Part shown: positions 8,608 to 16,349 of the stretch, one piece after another
Layout: every line of letters starts with the position of its first letter
How positions within the stretch are numbered: the stretch's first letter is position 1
Assembly: GCF_010682065.1 (NCBI RefSeq)
Contig: NZ_JAAGWG010000011.1
Coordinates: forward strand, 1 to 64,000
Length of the DNA stretch: 64,000 bases
DNA from: Blastococcus saxobsidens
GTDB taxonomy: Bacteria > Actinomycetota > Actinomycetes > Mycobacteriales > Geodermatophilaceae
Direction of reading: 5' to 3'
Notes under the pieces: generated by a model
What the model saw: the letters and a program-made list of their open reading frames with translations, nothing else
What the model was told of the DNA's origin: nothing
Databases searched by the model: none
Made by a program: the position numbers and the translations under genes

Positions 8608-9735
8608 TCAGCGGTCGGCGTCGGTGTAGACGATCATCCCGCGGATGTTCTTGCCGTCGCGCATGTCCTGGTAGCCCTGGTTGACGTCCTCCAGCGAGTA
8701 CTTCGTCGTCACCAGCTCGTCGAGCTTCAGCTGGCCCTCCTGGTAGAGCGAGAGCAGCTCCGGGATGGCGTTGCGCGGGGCCAGGCCGCCGAAGATGGCG
8801 CCCTGCAGGTCCTTCTGCAGGAGGGTGAGCTCGAAGAGGCTGAGCGTCACGTCGACGTTGGCGTAGTTGCCCATGCCGGTGACGACGGCGCGGCCGCCCT
8901 TGCCGGTGACGCTGAGCGCCGCGGCGATGTCCTCGCCCTGGATGTCGCCGACGGTGATGATCGTCTTCTCCGCCATCCGGCCCCAGGTGAGCTCGTTGAT
9001 GGCCGGGGCGGCCTCCTCCATGGTCGCGAAGGTGTGCGTGGCGCCGAGGTCCATGGCCCACTCGCGCTTCCGCGCCACGGGCTCGACGACCATGACCCGC
9101 TTGGCACCGGCCGCGGCCGCGCCCTGGACGGCGTTCATGCCCACACCGCCGGCACCCATGACCACGACGTTCTCGCCGGGGCGCACGTCGGCGACCTTGG
9201 TGGCCGAACCCCAGCCGGTGGTGACGCCGCAGCCGACGAGCGCGGCGACCTCCAGCGGGATGTCCGGCTCGATCCGCACCACGGATGCCTGGTGCACGGT
9301 GATGTAGGGCGAGAAGGTGCCGAGCAGGCACATCGGGACGACGTCCTTGCCCTTGGCCTGGACCCGGTAGGTGCCGTCGGAGATCGCCATGCCGGTGAGC
9401 AGGTTCGCGCCGAGGTCGCAGAGGTTCTGCTGGCCGCGCGAACAGGGCGGGCACTGCCCGCAGGCGGGGATGAACGCCGTGACGACGTGGTCGCCCTCCT
9501 TGAGCCCGGTCACGCCCGGCCCGACCTTGGTGACGACGCCGGCGCCCTCGTGCCCGCCGATCACCGGGTAGGAGGCGACCGGGGTGCCGCCGGTGACCAG
9601 GTGCTCGTCGCTGTGGCACAGCCCGGAGGCGGCGAGCTGGACCTGCACCTCGCCCGCGCGCGGATCACCCAGCTCGATCTCCTCGATCGACCATTCCTCG
9701 CCCACGCCCCACAAGATCGCGCCCTTGGTCTTCAA
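8608..9735 (-). CDS. NDMA-dependent (mycofactocin-linked) zinc alcohol dehydrogenase
   Basis: A 375-residue medium-chain dehydrogenase. The start is TTG, supported by GGAGAGGAA a few bases upstream; no ATG fits. Catalytic-zinc ligands lie in GLCHSDEH and GGHEGAG, structural-zinc cysteines in CGQCPPCSRGQQNLC, and the Rossmann motif GAGGVGMNA in the middle. Overall features match the NDMA-dependent alcohol dehydrogenase family. Its members hold NAD(H) tightly and need an external electron carrier, and their genomic distribution follows mycofactocin. The mycofactocin genes begin 3 kb away, so this is a likely client enzyme oxidising a primary alcohol. The actual alcohol is not evident from sequence. 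Confidence 0.85.
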   Translation of the reverse strand: MKTKGAILWGVGEEWSIEEIELGDPRAGEVQVQLAASGLCHSDEHLVTGGTPVASYPVIGGHEGAGVVTKVGPGVTGLKEGDHVVTAFIPACGQCPPCSRGQQNLCDLGANLLTGMAISDGTYRVQAKGKDVVPMCLLGTFSPYITVHQASVVRIEPDIPLEVAALVGCGVTTGWGSATKVADVRPGENVVVMGAGGVGMNAVQGAAAAGAKRVMVVEPVARKREWAMDLGATHTFATMEEAAPAINELTWGRMAEKTIITVGDIQGEDIAAALSVTGKGGRAVVTGMGNYANVDVTLSLFELTLLQKDLQGAIFGGLAPRNAIPELLSLYQEGQLKLDELVTTKYSLEDVNQGYQDMRDGKNIRGMIVYTDADR

Positions 9736-9777
9736 TCGAGTTCCTCTCCGTCAGTCCCGCACCGTCGCGGGTTCGGC

Positions 9778-9789
9778 CACACGCGTGTG
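9778..9789. promoter_or_regulatory. Perfect 12-bp palindrome upstream of the NDMA-type alcohol dehydrogenase
   Basis: CACACGCGTGTG lies about 42 bp before the TTG start. A possible -35 TTGACG sits on the minus strand near 9826-9831, with a weak -10 about 17 nt on, which would place the palindrome at or just after the transcription start. It is a candidate operator. It does not match the palindrome found at mftA and mftD. Confidence 0.4.
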
Positions 9790-9879
9790 CCCTGGCTCAC
9801 AGACTGCTGAGCGGGGGGAGGCCCGTCAACATCTCGGCGTCGGTCGGAGCCGCCGCGCCCGTGCCGCACACTGGGTTCC

Positions 9880-11319
9880 GTGTCCGGTGCCCCGGTGGTC
9901 GTGGTCGGCGCCGGGCCGGTGGGGCTGACGGCGGCGCTGCTGCTCGCGCGCCGCGGGCTCCGGGTTCTCGTCCTGGAGCGGCACGCCGAGCCCTATCCGC
10001 TGCCCCGGGCGGTGCACCTCGACGACGAGGTGTTCCGCGTGCTCCAGGACGCCGGGGTGGCCGGGTCGCTGGCTCCGCACACCCGCCCCATGGCCGGGCT
10101 GCGGCTGCTCGACGGGGCGCACCGGGTGCTGGCGGAGTTCCGCCGCGCCCCGGACGCCGGGGCGAACGGCTGGCCCCAGGGATCGTTCGTGCACCAGCCG
10201 GACCTGGAGGCGGCGCTCACCGCCGCCGCCACGGCGGAGCCGGGGATCGAGCTGCGCCGCGGCGTCGAGGTCACCGGGCTGCGGCACGACGACGGCGGGG
10301 TCGCGGTGGCCGCCCGCGACCGGGCGACGGGGGAGGACCGGTCCGTCCGGGGTGCGGCGGTGCTCGGCTGCGACGGCGCGGGCAGCACCGTGCGGGAGCT
10401 CATCGGCGCCCGGATGCGCGACCTCGGCCGGGCCGACCGCTGGCTGGTCCTCGACGTCCGCTCGGACCGGCCGCTGGAGCTGTGGCCGGGGGTGCACCAG
10501 GTGTGCGACCCGCGCCGGCCGTCGACCTACATGCCGGTGACCGGCGACCGGTACCGCTGGGAGTTCCGGCTGCAGCCGGGGGAGACCGCGGCCGACCTCG
10601 CCGGCTCGGACCGGCTGGCGGAGCTGCTGGCGCCGGTGGTGCCCGCCGACGGCCTGGAGGTGCTGCGGGCGGTCGAGTACACCTACCGGGCCCAGGTCGC
10701 CGACCGCTGGCGCGACGGGCGGGTCCTGCTGGCCGGGGACGCCGCGCACCTCAGCCCGCCGTTCGTCGGTCAGGGGCTGGGGCTGGGGCTCCGGGACGCC
10801 CACCAGCTGGCCTGGAAGCTGGCCGCGGTCCTGGCGGGGGAGGCCGGCGACGAGCTGCTGGACACCCACCGGGCCGAACGCGAGCCGCACGCCCGCGCGC
10901 TGATCCGGGTGGCGCTGCTCCTGGGCGCGCTGATGACCGGGGGCGGGCGGGGCGGCGCCGTCGTCCGCCGGGCCGTGCTCGCCGTCGTCCGGCGGATCCC
11001 GGCGGTCGCCCGGCTCGCCACCGACAGCCGCACCCCGCCGCTGCGCCGCGGGCCGCTGGTGGAGCGGCGCGGCCGGACCGGCCGGCGGCTCGCGGGCACC
11101 CTCCTTCCCCAGCCGGACGTGCTGGTCGAGGGGCGGCCGTGCCGGCTGGACGACGTCCTGGGTGACGGCGAGGCGCGGCTGACCGCGGACCTCCGGCTGC
11201 ACCGCGCGGACGGGACGACGGTGCAGCTGGTCGACCCCGGCGGCACGCTGCGCCGCTGGCTCGGGCCGGCCACGCAGGTGTGCATCCGCCCCGACCGGAT
11301 CGTCCGCGCCGCCCGTTAG
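9880..11319 (+). CDS. FAD-dependent aromatic-type monooxygenase
   Basis: A 479-residue flavoprotein of the PHBH/MhpA class. The N-terminal dinucleotide motif is VVGAGPVGL at about residues 8-16, the DG motif is CDGAGSTVREL at about 165, and the FAD ribityl motif is LLAGDAAHLSPPFVGQG at about 285, followed by GLRDAHQLAWKL. The C-terminal part, after RRGPLVERRG, resembles the thioredoxin-like tail of these enzymes. They hydroxylate phenolic rings using NAD(P)H and O2. No aromatic-degradation genes are adjacent, so the substrate cannot be named. The GTG start has no clear ribosome site and transcription may be leaderless. It is divergent from the alcohol dehydrogenase, with a shared 144-bp spacer. 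Confidence 0.8.
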   Translation: MSGAPVVVVGAGPVGLTAALLLARRGLRVLVLERHAEPYPLPRAVHLDDEVFRVLQDAGVAGSLAPHTRPMAGLRLLDGAHRVLAEFRRAPDAGANGWPQGSFVHQPDLEAALTAAATAEPGIELRRGVEVTGLRHDDGGVAVAARDRATGEDRSVRGAAVLGCDGAGSTVRELIGARMRDLGRADRWLVLDVRSDRPLELWPGVHQVCDPRRPSTYMPVTGDRYRWEFRLQPGETAADLAGSDRLAELLAPVVPADGLEVLRAVEYTYRAQVADRWRDGRVLLAGDAAHLSPPFVGQGLGLGLRDAHQLAWKLAAVLAGEAGDELLDTHRAEREPHARALIRVALLLGALMTGGGRGGAVVRRAVLAVVRRIPAVARLATDSRTPPLRRGPLVERRGRTGRRLAGTLLPQPDVLVEGRPCRLDDVLGDGEARLTADLRLHRADGTTVQLVDPGGTLRRWLGPATQVCIRPDRIVRAAR

Positions 11320-11383
11320 CCCGATCGGTTCCGGTCGGGCTCCCGGGGTGGTCCCCGCGGCTGCCGCCCGGGATCCTCGTCCG

Positions 11384-11932
11384 GTGAACGAGTGGCTGGC
11401 GGGGGCGTCGCGCGCGCAGCTCGCCCTGGTCATGGGGCTCTTCTGCGGGATCGGCGGGGCACTGGGCGTCGTCGTCATCGCGGGCGAGGGCTGGGCCGGC
11501 GCCCTCCCTGCGGCCATCGGTGCCGGGCTGGGCGGCGGACTGATCGGCGCGACGCTGCTGCACGGACAGCTCCGGCGCCGGGCCGAGGCGCTCGGGCCGC
11601 TGCCGGCGGCGACCCGGCGGGCCGCCGAGCGGGCGTCGCTCCGGGGGCCGGTGCCCGAGGACCCCGGGACCCGGGCGGCCGCCCATGCGCTGGCGCGGAC
11701 GGCGCTGGCCGAGCACCGCCGTCGCCGGGTGGTCGGGATCGTCAGCGCGCTGTTCGTCCTCGCCATGCTGGTCTTCCTCGCCGTCCAGGCGTCGCCGTGG
11801 TGGTGGGCCGGGGTCGCGGCGGCCATCGGGCTGCTGGTGCACGGCTGGGTCGTCCTGCCGAGGAGGCTGGAACGCCGGGCCGAACTGCTCCAGCCGTCAT
11901 CGGGCGGGCCCGACGGGGGTCGGGACGGCTGA
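11384..11932 (+). CDS. Four-helix membrane protein of unknown function
   Basis: About 182 residues from GTG; an in-frame start at 11348 would add 12 residues. There are two hydrophobic pairs: residues about 12-34 and 38-58 near the N-terminus, and about 118-138 and 142-160 near the C-terminus. A charged cytosolic loop rich in Arg and Ala separates them. The C-terminus is hydrophilic (SSGGPDGGRDG). No family is recognised. It lies 65 bp after the monooxygenase and 18 bp before a small conserved-looking ORF. Confidence 0.6.
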   Translation: MNEWLAGASRAQLALVMGLFCGIGGALGVVVIAGEGWAGALPAAIGAGLGGGLIGATLLHGQLRRRAEALGPLPAATRRAAERASLRGPVPEDPGTRAAAHALARTALAEHRRRRVVGIVSALFVLAMLVFLAVQASPWWWAGVAAAIGLLVHGWVVLPRRLERRAELLQPSSGGPDGGRDG

Positions 11933-11950
11933 CCGGGGTACCGACCGGCC

Positions 11951-12169
11951 ATGAACATCGACAAGGACCAGATCCTGCAGCTCCTGCGCTCCCAGGGTGA
12001 CGACGCGAAGGCCCAGCAGGCCGACCAGGAACTGCCCGGTCAGGTGGACACCGACCGCGACGCGGGGCTGCTGTCCAAGCTCGGCATCGACCCGATGGAC
12101 CTGGTGAAGAAGCTCGGCGGCGGCGGTGGTCTCGGAGGCGCCCTCGGTGGGCTGCTCGGCAAGGGCTGA
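11951..12169 (+). CDS. Small glycine-tailed protein of unknown function
   Basis: 72 residues. The N-terminal half is polar and predicted helical (DKDQILQLLRSQGDDAKAQQ); the middle reads LLSKLGIDPMDLVKKLG; the end is a Gly/Leu-rich stretch (GGGGGLGGALGG). Similar short proteins occur in actinobacteria without an assigned role. There are no cysteines or metal ligands. Clean codon usage and the tight position between neighbours support a real gene. Confidence 0.55.
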   Translation: MNIDKDQILQLLRSQGDDAKAQQADQELPGQVDTDRDAGLLSKLGIDPMDLVKKLGGGGGLGGALGGLLGKG

Positions 12170-12184
12170 GGTGCCGGCGGCCGG

Positions 12185-12613
12185 CTAGCTCTTCGGTCGG
12201 CCGATCCCGATCGCGTAGAGCGTCCCCAGGACTGCGCCCGGCGGGGCCGCGACGTACAGCCACCACGGGTGGATGCCGCCGACGGTGAGCTCGAGGATGC
12301 CCCAGACGACCAGGTTCACCAGGCTGATGCAGAGCCAGATGATGAGGAGCACCTTCATCGCGGTGCCGGCGTCGTCGTCGCTGAACGCCCTGCGCGGTCC
12401 GGGCGGCGGGGGCAGCGCCGGCAGGTCCGCGGTGACCCGCTGCAGGTCGCCGCGGGTGCGGGCCGCCCACACCGCCTGGACCCGCTCGTCGAACTCCTGC
12501 AGGTCCAGCTGTCCCGCGTCGTGCGCGCGCTGCAGCCCGGCCTGCACGCTCGACCGCTCGGCGTCGGAGACCCGCAGATCCGCGGGGCGCACCGGTTCGT
12601 TCACGCCCGGCAT
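12185..12613 (-). CDS. DUF1707 / two-transmembrane protein
   Basis: 142 residues. The N-terminus (about 6-60) matches DUF1707: RVSDAERSSVQAGLQRAH followed by GQLDLQEFDERVQAVWAARTR. In actinobacteria this module often precedes membrane or SHOCT-like segments and may bind or regulate partners at the membrane. Residues about 85-107 and 115-136 are hydrophobic helices. It converges with the small gene at 11951 and its start lies 17 bp past the 3' end of mftD on the same strand, so read-through from mftD is possible. Confidence 0.75.
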   Translation of the reverse strand: MPGVNEPVRPADLRVSDAERSSVQAGLQRAHDAGQLDLQEFDERVQAVWAARTRGDLQRVTADLPALPPPPGPRRAFSDDDAGTAMKVLLIIWLCISLVNLVVWGILELTVGGIHPWWLYVAAPPGAVLGTLYAIGIGRPKS

Positions 12614-12629
12614 CCTGCCAGGACGGGGG

Positions 12630-13835
12630 CTAGGACTCCTCGCTCGCGCGCGCGACCGCGGTCTCGCCCAGGCGCTGCTCGAAGCCGGACGGGACCACGA
12701 GGTCGTCCCGGCACAGGTCGGTGACGTTCGGCCGGCCGAGGCCGACCATCGCCGAGCCGAGGCCGTCGCGCATCAGGTCCAGCACGTTCTCCACGCCGGC
12801 CTGCCCGTTGGCCGCGAGGCCCCACAGGTAGGCGCGGCCGATCATCACGGCCCTGGCGCCCAGGGCCAGTGCCTTGGCGACGTCGCCACCGCGGCGGATG
12901 CCGCCGTCGAGCAGCACCTCGATCTGGTCGCCGACCGCCTCGGCGACGGCGGGCAGCGCCCGGATGGACGCCGGCGTGCCGTCGAGGTTGTTGCCGCCGT
13001 GGTTGGAGACCGAGATCGCGGTGACGCCGGCGTCCACGGCGCGCTTGGCGTCGTCGACCCGCATGACGCCCTTGAGCATGAACGGGCCGTCCCACTGCGA
13101 GCGCAGCCAGGCGACGTCCTCCCAGGTGGGCATCGGGGAGTTCATCCACATGCCGTAGGCGCCGAAGAAGGTGGGCGCCGGCTCGCCGGGGGTGGCGACC
13201 ATGTTCGGGACGGTGAGGTCGGGCAGCTGCCTGGTCTTCGCGAAGTCCCACAGCCAGCCCGGCTTGAGCGCCACCTGCGGGGCGTAGCGGCGCACCGCCT
13301 CGAAGTTGACCTTCTCGGGGATGAACGGGCTGCCCCAGTCGCGGCCGTAGGCGAAGGACCAGTCGAGGGTGGCGATCAGGCCGACGGCGCCGGCCCGCCT
13401 GGCCCGCTCCATGCGGGCGAGCATCTCCTCGCGGCTGCCGACCCAGTAGACCTGGAAGAAGGTCTGCGGGTTGGCCGCGACGACCTCCTCGATCGGCTTG
13501 CTGGCGAAGGAGGACAGGCCCATGGCCACCCCGCGGGCCGCGGCGGCGCGCGCGACGGCGACCTCCCCGTCGGGGTGCACGGCCTGGACGCCGGTCGGGC
13601 TGATCATCACCGGCATCGACATCTGCTGGCCCATGACCGTGACGCCCATGTTGCGCTCGTTGGCCAGGCCCGCGGTGTGCGGCGCGAAGCCGATCTCGCC
13701 GAAGGCGGTGGTGTTGTCCTCGACGGTCAGGCCGCGCTCGGAGCCGGCGACCAGTGCGCCGTACACGCCCTTGGGCAGCCGTCGCTTCGCGCGGCGCTGC
13801 GCCTCGGCCACCGTCTCGAACCACGCGTTCGCCAT
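12630..13835 (-). CDS. mftD: Mycofactocin biosynthesis FMN-dependent oxidase MftD
   Basis: A 401-residue lactate-oxidase-fold FMN enzyme. The ATG before ANAWFETVAEAQRRAKRRLP is chosen because this is the family's usual N-terminus and GGGAGA precedes it. Visible motifs: SPTGVQAVHPDGE, LSSFASKPIEEV, the active-site SVSNHGGNNLDG near residue 275, and LLDGGIRRGGDVAKAL with GRAYLWGLA at the phosphate site. MftD oxidatively deaminates the AHDP intermediate to premycofactocin, creating the alpha-keto amide that is the redox centre. Unlike many loci, mftD here is on the opposite strand to mftABC, downstream of mftR. A palindrome identical in arms to that at mftA covers its upstream region. Confidence 0.92.
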   Translation of the reverse strand: MANAWFETVAEAQRRAKRRLPKGVYGALVAGSERGLTVEDNTTAFGEIGFAPHTAGLANERNMGVTVMGQQMSMPVMISPTGVQAVHPDGEVAVARAAAARGVAMGLSSFASKPIEEVVAANPQTFFQVYWVGSREEMLARMERARRAGAVGLIATLDWSFAYGRDWGSPFIPEKVNFEAVRRYAPQVALKPGWLWDFAKTRQLPDLTVPNMVATPGEPAPTFFGAYGMWMNSPMPTWEDVAWLRSQWDGPFMLKGVMRVDDAKRAVDAGVTAISVSNHGGNNLDGTPASIRALPAVAEAVGDQIEVLLDGGIRRGGDVAKALALGARAVMIGRAYLWGLAANGQAGVENVLDLMRDGLGSAMVGLGRPNVTDLCRDDLVVPSGFEQRLGETAVARASEES

Positions 13836-13870
13836 GCCGGTCTCCCGTCGTCCGCCCCGCCGGAGCAGCG

Positions 13871-13891
13871 GTGGCACTCAGTGCCACAGTA
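13871..13891 (-). promoter_or_regulatory. mftD promoter -10 box with overlapping palindromic operator
   Basis: On the minus strand a TACTGT -10 box (13891-13886) is followed immediately by a perfect 17-bp palindrome, 13871-13887, with arms GTGGCACT / AGTGCCAC around one base. The core TGGCAC-N3-GTGCCA is the same as at the mftA promoter. A bound repressor would cover the transcription start of mftD. No good -35 hexamer is visible. MftR as the binder is inferred from gene context. Confidence 0.7.
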
Positions 13892-13928
13892 GCGGGACTG
13901 CGGAGACGCACGCCACAGCCTGGGCGGC

Positions 13929-14513
13929 TCAGCCCCTCAGGCTGGGGAATCCGGCGGCCAGCTCGTCGAACGTGCGGCGCAGCTGGTCCCCGAGGGCGGT
14001 GCGCTCGTCGGCCAGCCAGGCGGCGAAGGCGGTGGTGGCGGCCGCCCGGGTGCTGGCGGCGACCAGCCGCGGCAGCAGGCCGGCAGGGTCGTCCGCCGTG
14101 CTGCGCGCGACGTGCTCGGCGACGACGCGGTCGATCTCGGCGTACCGCAGCTGGGAGTGGGCCTGCAGCGCCGGCTCGGTGAGGATCAGCCGCATCCGCT
14201 GCCGGAGCGCCGGCAGGTCGTCGTCCCGGTAGTCGTTGACCTCGGCGTAGGCGGCGCAGACGGTGGCCAGCACCGGTCGTCCGCCGTCGGCCGAGTGCAG
14301 CAGCCGGTCCAGCCGCTCGACGTGCGCGGCGAAGTCGCCCCAGACGGCGTCGGCCTTCGCCGGGTAGTAGCGGAAGAACGTGCGGCGGCTGATGCCGGCG
14401 GCGTCGGCCACCTCGTCGGCGGTGACCGCGTCGAAGCCACGGGAGGTGAAGAGCTCGAGAGCCGCTCGCTCCACGCGGTCCCGCGCGGCCTCGCCGGTCG
14501 CGGTCTGCGTCAT
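13929..14513 (-). CDS. mftR: TetR-family mycofactocin regulator MftR
   Basis: 194 residues from the ATG before TQTATGEAARDRV; longer in-frame starts would add an unlikely Arg-rich leader. The N-terminal helix-turn-helix reads DAVTADEVADAAGISRRTFFRYYPAKADAVWGDF at about residues 27-60, written here only to fix the position; FRYYPAKA is typical of MftR-type TetR proteins. The C-terminal domain binds a ligand; in mycobacteria MftR responds to long-chain acyl-CoA. It is divergent from mftA across a 128-bp spacer that holds one palindromic operator, with another 41 bp beyond its 3' end before mftD. Autoregulation and control of both arms are inferred. Confidence 0.87.
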   Translation of the reverse strand: MTQTATGEAARDRVERAALELFTSRGFDAVTADEVADAAGISRRTFFRYYPAKADAVWGDFAAHVERLDRLLHSADGGRPVLATVCAAYAEVNDYRDDDLPALRQRMRLILTEPALQAHSQLRYAEIDRVVAEHVARSTADDPAGLLPRLVAASTRAAATTAFAAWLADERTALGDQLRRTFDELAAGFPSLRG

Positions 14514-14572
14514 GCGCCCATCCTGCCGGGCGGCGGCGGGTGCGCGATGCTTTCCGCATCCGACCGGGCTGC

Positions 14573-14601
14573 TTGCTCCTGGCACTGGGTGCCACTAGCC
14601 T
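14573..14601 (+). promoter_or_regulatory. mftA promoter with operator between -35 and -10
   Basis: TTGCTC (14573-14578) and TAGCCT (14596-14601) are separated by exactly 17 bp. The spacer contains TGGCAC-TGG-GTGCCA (14580-14594), a 15-bp palindrome whose arms equal those at the mftD promoter. This is the classic geometry for repression by a dimeric TetR protein. The promoter assignment rests on motif spacing only. Confidence 0.75.
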
Positions 14602-14641
14602 CGGCCCGACCAGTCAGTGACCTCGCTCACCAGGAGTGCAG

Positions 14642-14764
14642 ATGCCCGAGCAGACCGCCGCCGTGGACACCGCCGCCGTCGAGGCCCCCGCGGCCGAGGA
14701 GGCCCTGGTCGAGGAGTCGCTGGTCGAGGAGGTCTCGATCGACGGCATGTGCGGCGTCTACTGA
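14642..14764 (+). CDS. mftA: Mycofactocin precursor peptide MftA
   Basis: A 40-residue ribosomally made precursor. The ATG follows AGGAG (14632-14636) by 5 nt. The leader is acidic, with Glu/Ala/Val repeats and LVEESLVEEVS. It ends in the invariant core IDGMCGVY, whose terminal Val-Tyr pair is decarboxylated and crosslinked by MftC and then released by MftE to become the cofactor. The leader, here extended at its N-terminus by an Ala-rich stretch compared with mycobacterial MftA, is bound by MftB. mftB starts 13 bp downstream. Confidence 0.97.
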   Translation: MPEQTAAVDTAAVEAPAAEEALVEESLVEEVSIDGMCGVY

Positions 14765-14777
14765 GTCGCAGGCTCCG

Positions 14778-15071
14778 ATGACCGCTCCGGTGGCCGCCGT
14801 GTTCGACCCGGCGCTGCCCTGGCAGAAGGCCCGGTCGGTCGCCCTGCGGCCGGAGCCGTTCGGCGCGCTGGTCTACCACTTCGGCAACCGGAAGCTCTCC
14901 TTCCTGAAGTCGAAGATGCTGGTCGCAGTCGTGACCTCGCTGGCCGAGCACCCCAGCGCCGAGGCGACGCTGGTCGCCTGCGGCGTGCCGGAGACCCAGC
15001 GCTCCAGCTACCTGAAGGCGCTCGCCGACCTCGCCCGCTCGCAGATGATCGAACTCCGGAGCGCCTCATGA
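14778..15071 (+). CDS. mftB: Mycofactocin precursor-binding chaperone MftB
   Basis: A 97-residue RiPP recognition element protein. It binds the MftA leader and presents the core to the radical SAM enzyme. The sequence has the family pattern: ALRPEPFGALVYHFGNRKLSFL at about residues 22-43 (given only to mark the strand-loop-strand), then a winged-helix-like C-terminal half ending in LARSQMIEL. The ATG is placed by spacing from mftA. Its stop overlaps the start of mftC (ATGA), implying translational coupling and roughly equal dosage with MftC. Confidence 0.93.
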   Translation: MTAPVAAVFDPALPWQKARSVALRPEPFGALVYHFGNRKLSFLKSKMLVAVVTSLAEHPSAEATLVACGVPETQRSSYLKALADLARSQMIELRSAS

Positions 15072-16303
15072 CCGCCGTCCTGCCGTCCCGACCCACCGCC
15101 CCCCAGCGTCCCGTCGGCGGCCGGCTGATCGACCAGTTCGAGTACGGGCTGGACGCCCCGATCTGCCTGACATGGGAGCTCACCTACGCCTGCAACCTGG
15201 CGTGCGCGCACTGCCTGTCCTCCTCCGGCCGGCGCGACCCGCGCGAGCTGTCCACCGCCGAGGCCGAGGCGGTCATCGACGAGCTGCAGCGGATGCAGGT
15301 GTTCTACGTCAACGTCGGCGGCGGCGAGCCGACCGTGCGGCCGGACTTCTGGCACCTGCTCGACTACGCCATCGGCCACGACGTCGGCGTCAAGTTCTCC
15401 ACCAACGGCATCAAGCTGGACAAGACCCGCGCCGCCCAGCTGGCCCGCACCGACTACGTCGACGTGCAGATCTCCCTGGACGGCGCCACTGCCGAGGTGA
15501 ACGACCGGGTGCGCGGCACCGGCTCCTACGCCACGGCCATCCGTGCCCTGGAGAACCTGGCCGAGGCCGGGATGAAGGACTTCAAGGTCTCCGTCGTCGT
15601 CACCCGCGAGAACGCCGGGCAGCTCGACGCGTTCAAGGCGCTCACCGACTCCTTCGGCGCCCAGCTGCGGATCACCCGGCTGCGGCCGTCCGGCCGCGGG
15701 GCGGACGTCTGGGACGAGCTGCACCCGACCATGGCCCAGCAGAAGGACCTGTACCAGTGGCTGCTCGCCAACGGCGACGGCGTGCTGACCGGAGACTCGT
15801 TCTTCCACCTGTCCGCGTTCGGCGAGGCGCTTCCGGGCCTCAACCTGTGCGGCGCGGGGCGCGTGGTCTGCCTGATCGACCCGGTGGGCGACGTCTACGC
15901 GTGCCCGTTCGCGATCCACGAGAACTTCCTCGCCGGCAACGTGCGCGACGAGGGCGGCTTCCAGCGGGTGTGGCAGTCCTCGGAGCTGTTCGCCGACCTG
16001 CGCAACCCGCAGACCGGCGGCGCCTGCACCAAGTGCGCGCACTTCGACGCCTGCCGCGGCGGCTGCATGGCGGCCAAGTTCTTCACCGGCCTGCCGCTGG
16101 ACGGCCCCGATCCCGAGTGCGTGCAGGGCTACGGGGAGACCGCCCTGGCTGCCCGGGACCTGGAGCTGGTCACCCCGCGCAGCCACATCGACCACTCGCA
16201 CACCGGCCCCGTCCGCGGCCAGCCGACGCTGCTGGGCATGCCCGCCGTCCCGCCCGCGAAGATCTGCGACGAGTCCCCGCTGGCGGGCTTCCCGGGGGCC
16301 TGA
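15068..16303 (+). CDS. mftC: Mycofactocin radical SAM maturase MftC
   Basis: A 411-residue radical SAM/SPASM enzyme. The 4Fe-4S cluster that cleaves SAM is bound by C42, C46 and C49 in TYACNLACAHC. GGGEPTV supplies the SAM-binding glycine motif. The C-terminal SPASM region holds auxiliary-cluster cysteines: CGAGRVVC, DVYACPF, then CTKCAHFDACRGGC and a final PDPEC. MftC performs two steps on the Val-Tyr end of MftA: oxidative decarboxylation of tyrosine, then redox-neutral C-C crosslinking to valine. The length is normal for the family. It is translationally coupled to mftB. Confidence 0.96.
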   Translation: MTAVLPSRPTAPQRPVGGRLIDQFEYGLDAPICLTWELTYACNLACAHCLSSSGRRDPRELSTAEAEAVIDELQRMQVFYVNVGGGEPTVRPDFWHLLDYAIGHDVGVKFSTNGIKLDKTRAAQLARTDYVDVQISLDGATAEVNDRVRGTGSYATAIRALENLAEAGMKDFKVSVVVTRENAGQLDAFKALTDSFGAQLRITRLRPSGRGADVWDELHPTMAQQKDLYQWLLANGDGVLTGDSFFHLSAFGEALPGLNLCGAGRVVCLIDPVGDVYACPFAIHENFLAGNVRDEGGFQRVWQSSELFADLRNPQTGGACTKCAHFDACRGGCMAAKFFTGLPLDGPDPECVQGYGETALAARDLELVTPRSHIDHSHTGPVRGQPTLLGMPAVPPAKICDESPLAGFPGA

Positions 16304-16349
16304 CCTTCCCACCCGTTGGGGGGAGGGCCGGGTTTCGGGGCTGGGGCCG

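Noticed and set aside
14514-14585. Longer start for MftR
   Set aside because: The extra N-terminal residues are Gly/Arg-rich and unlike other TetR proteins. The ATG before TQTATGEAARDRV gives the normal length, and the extension would read toward the mftA operator.
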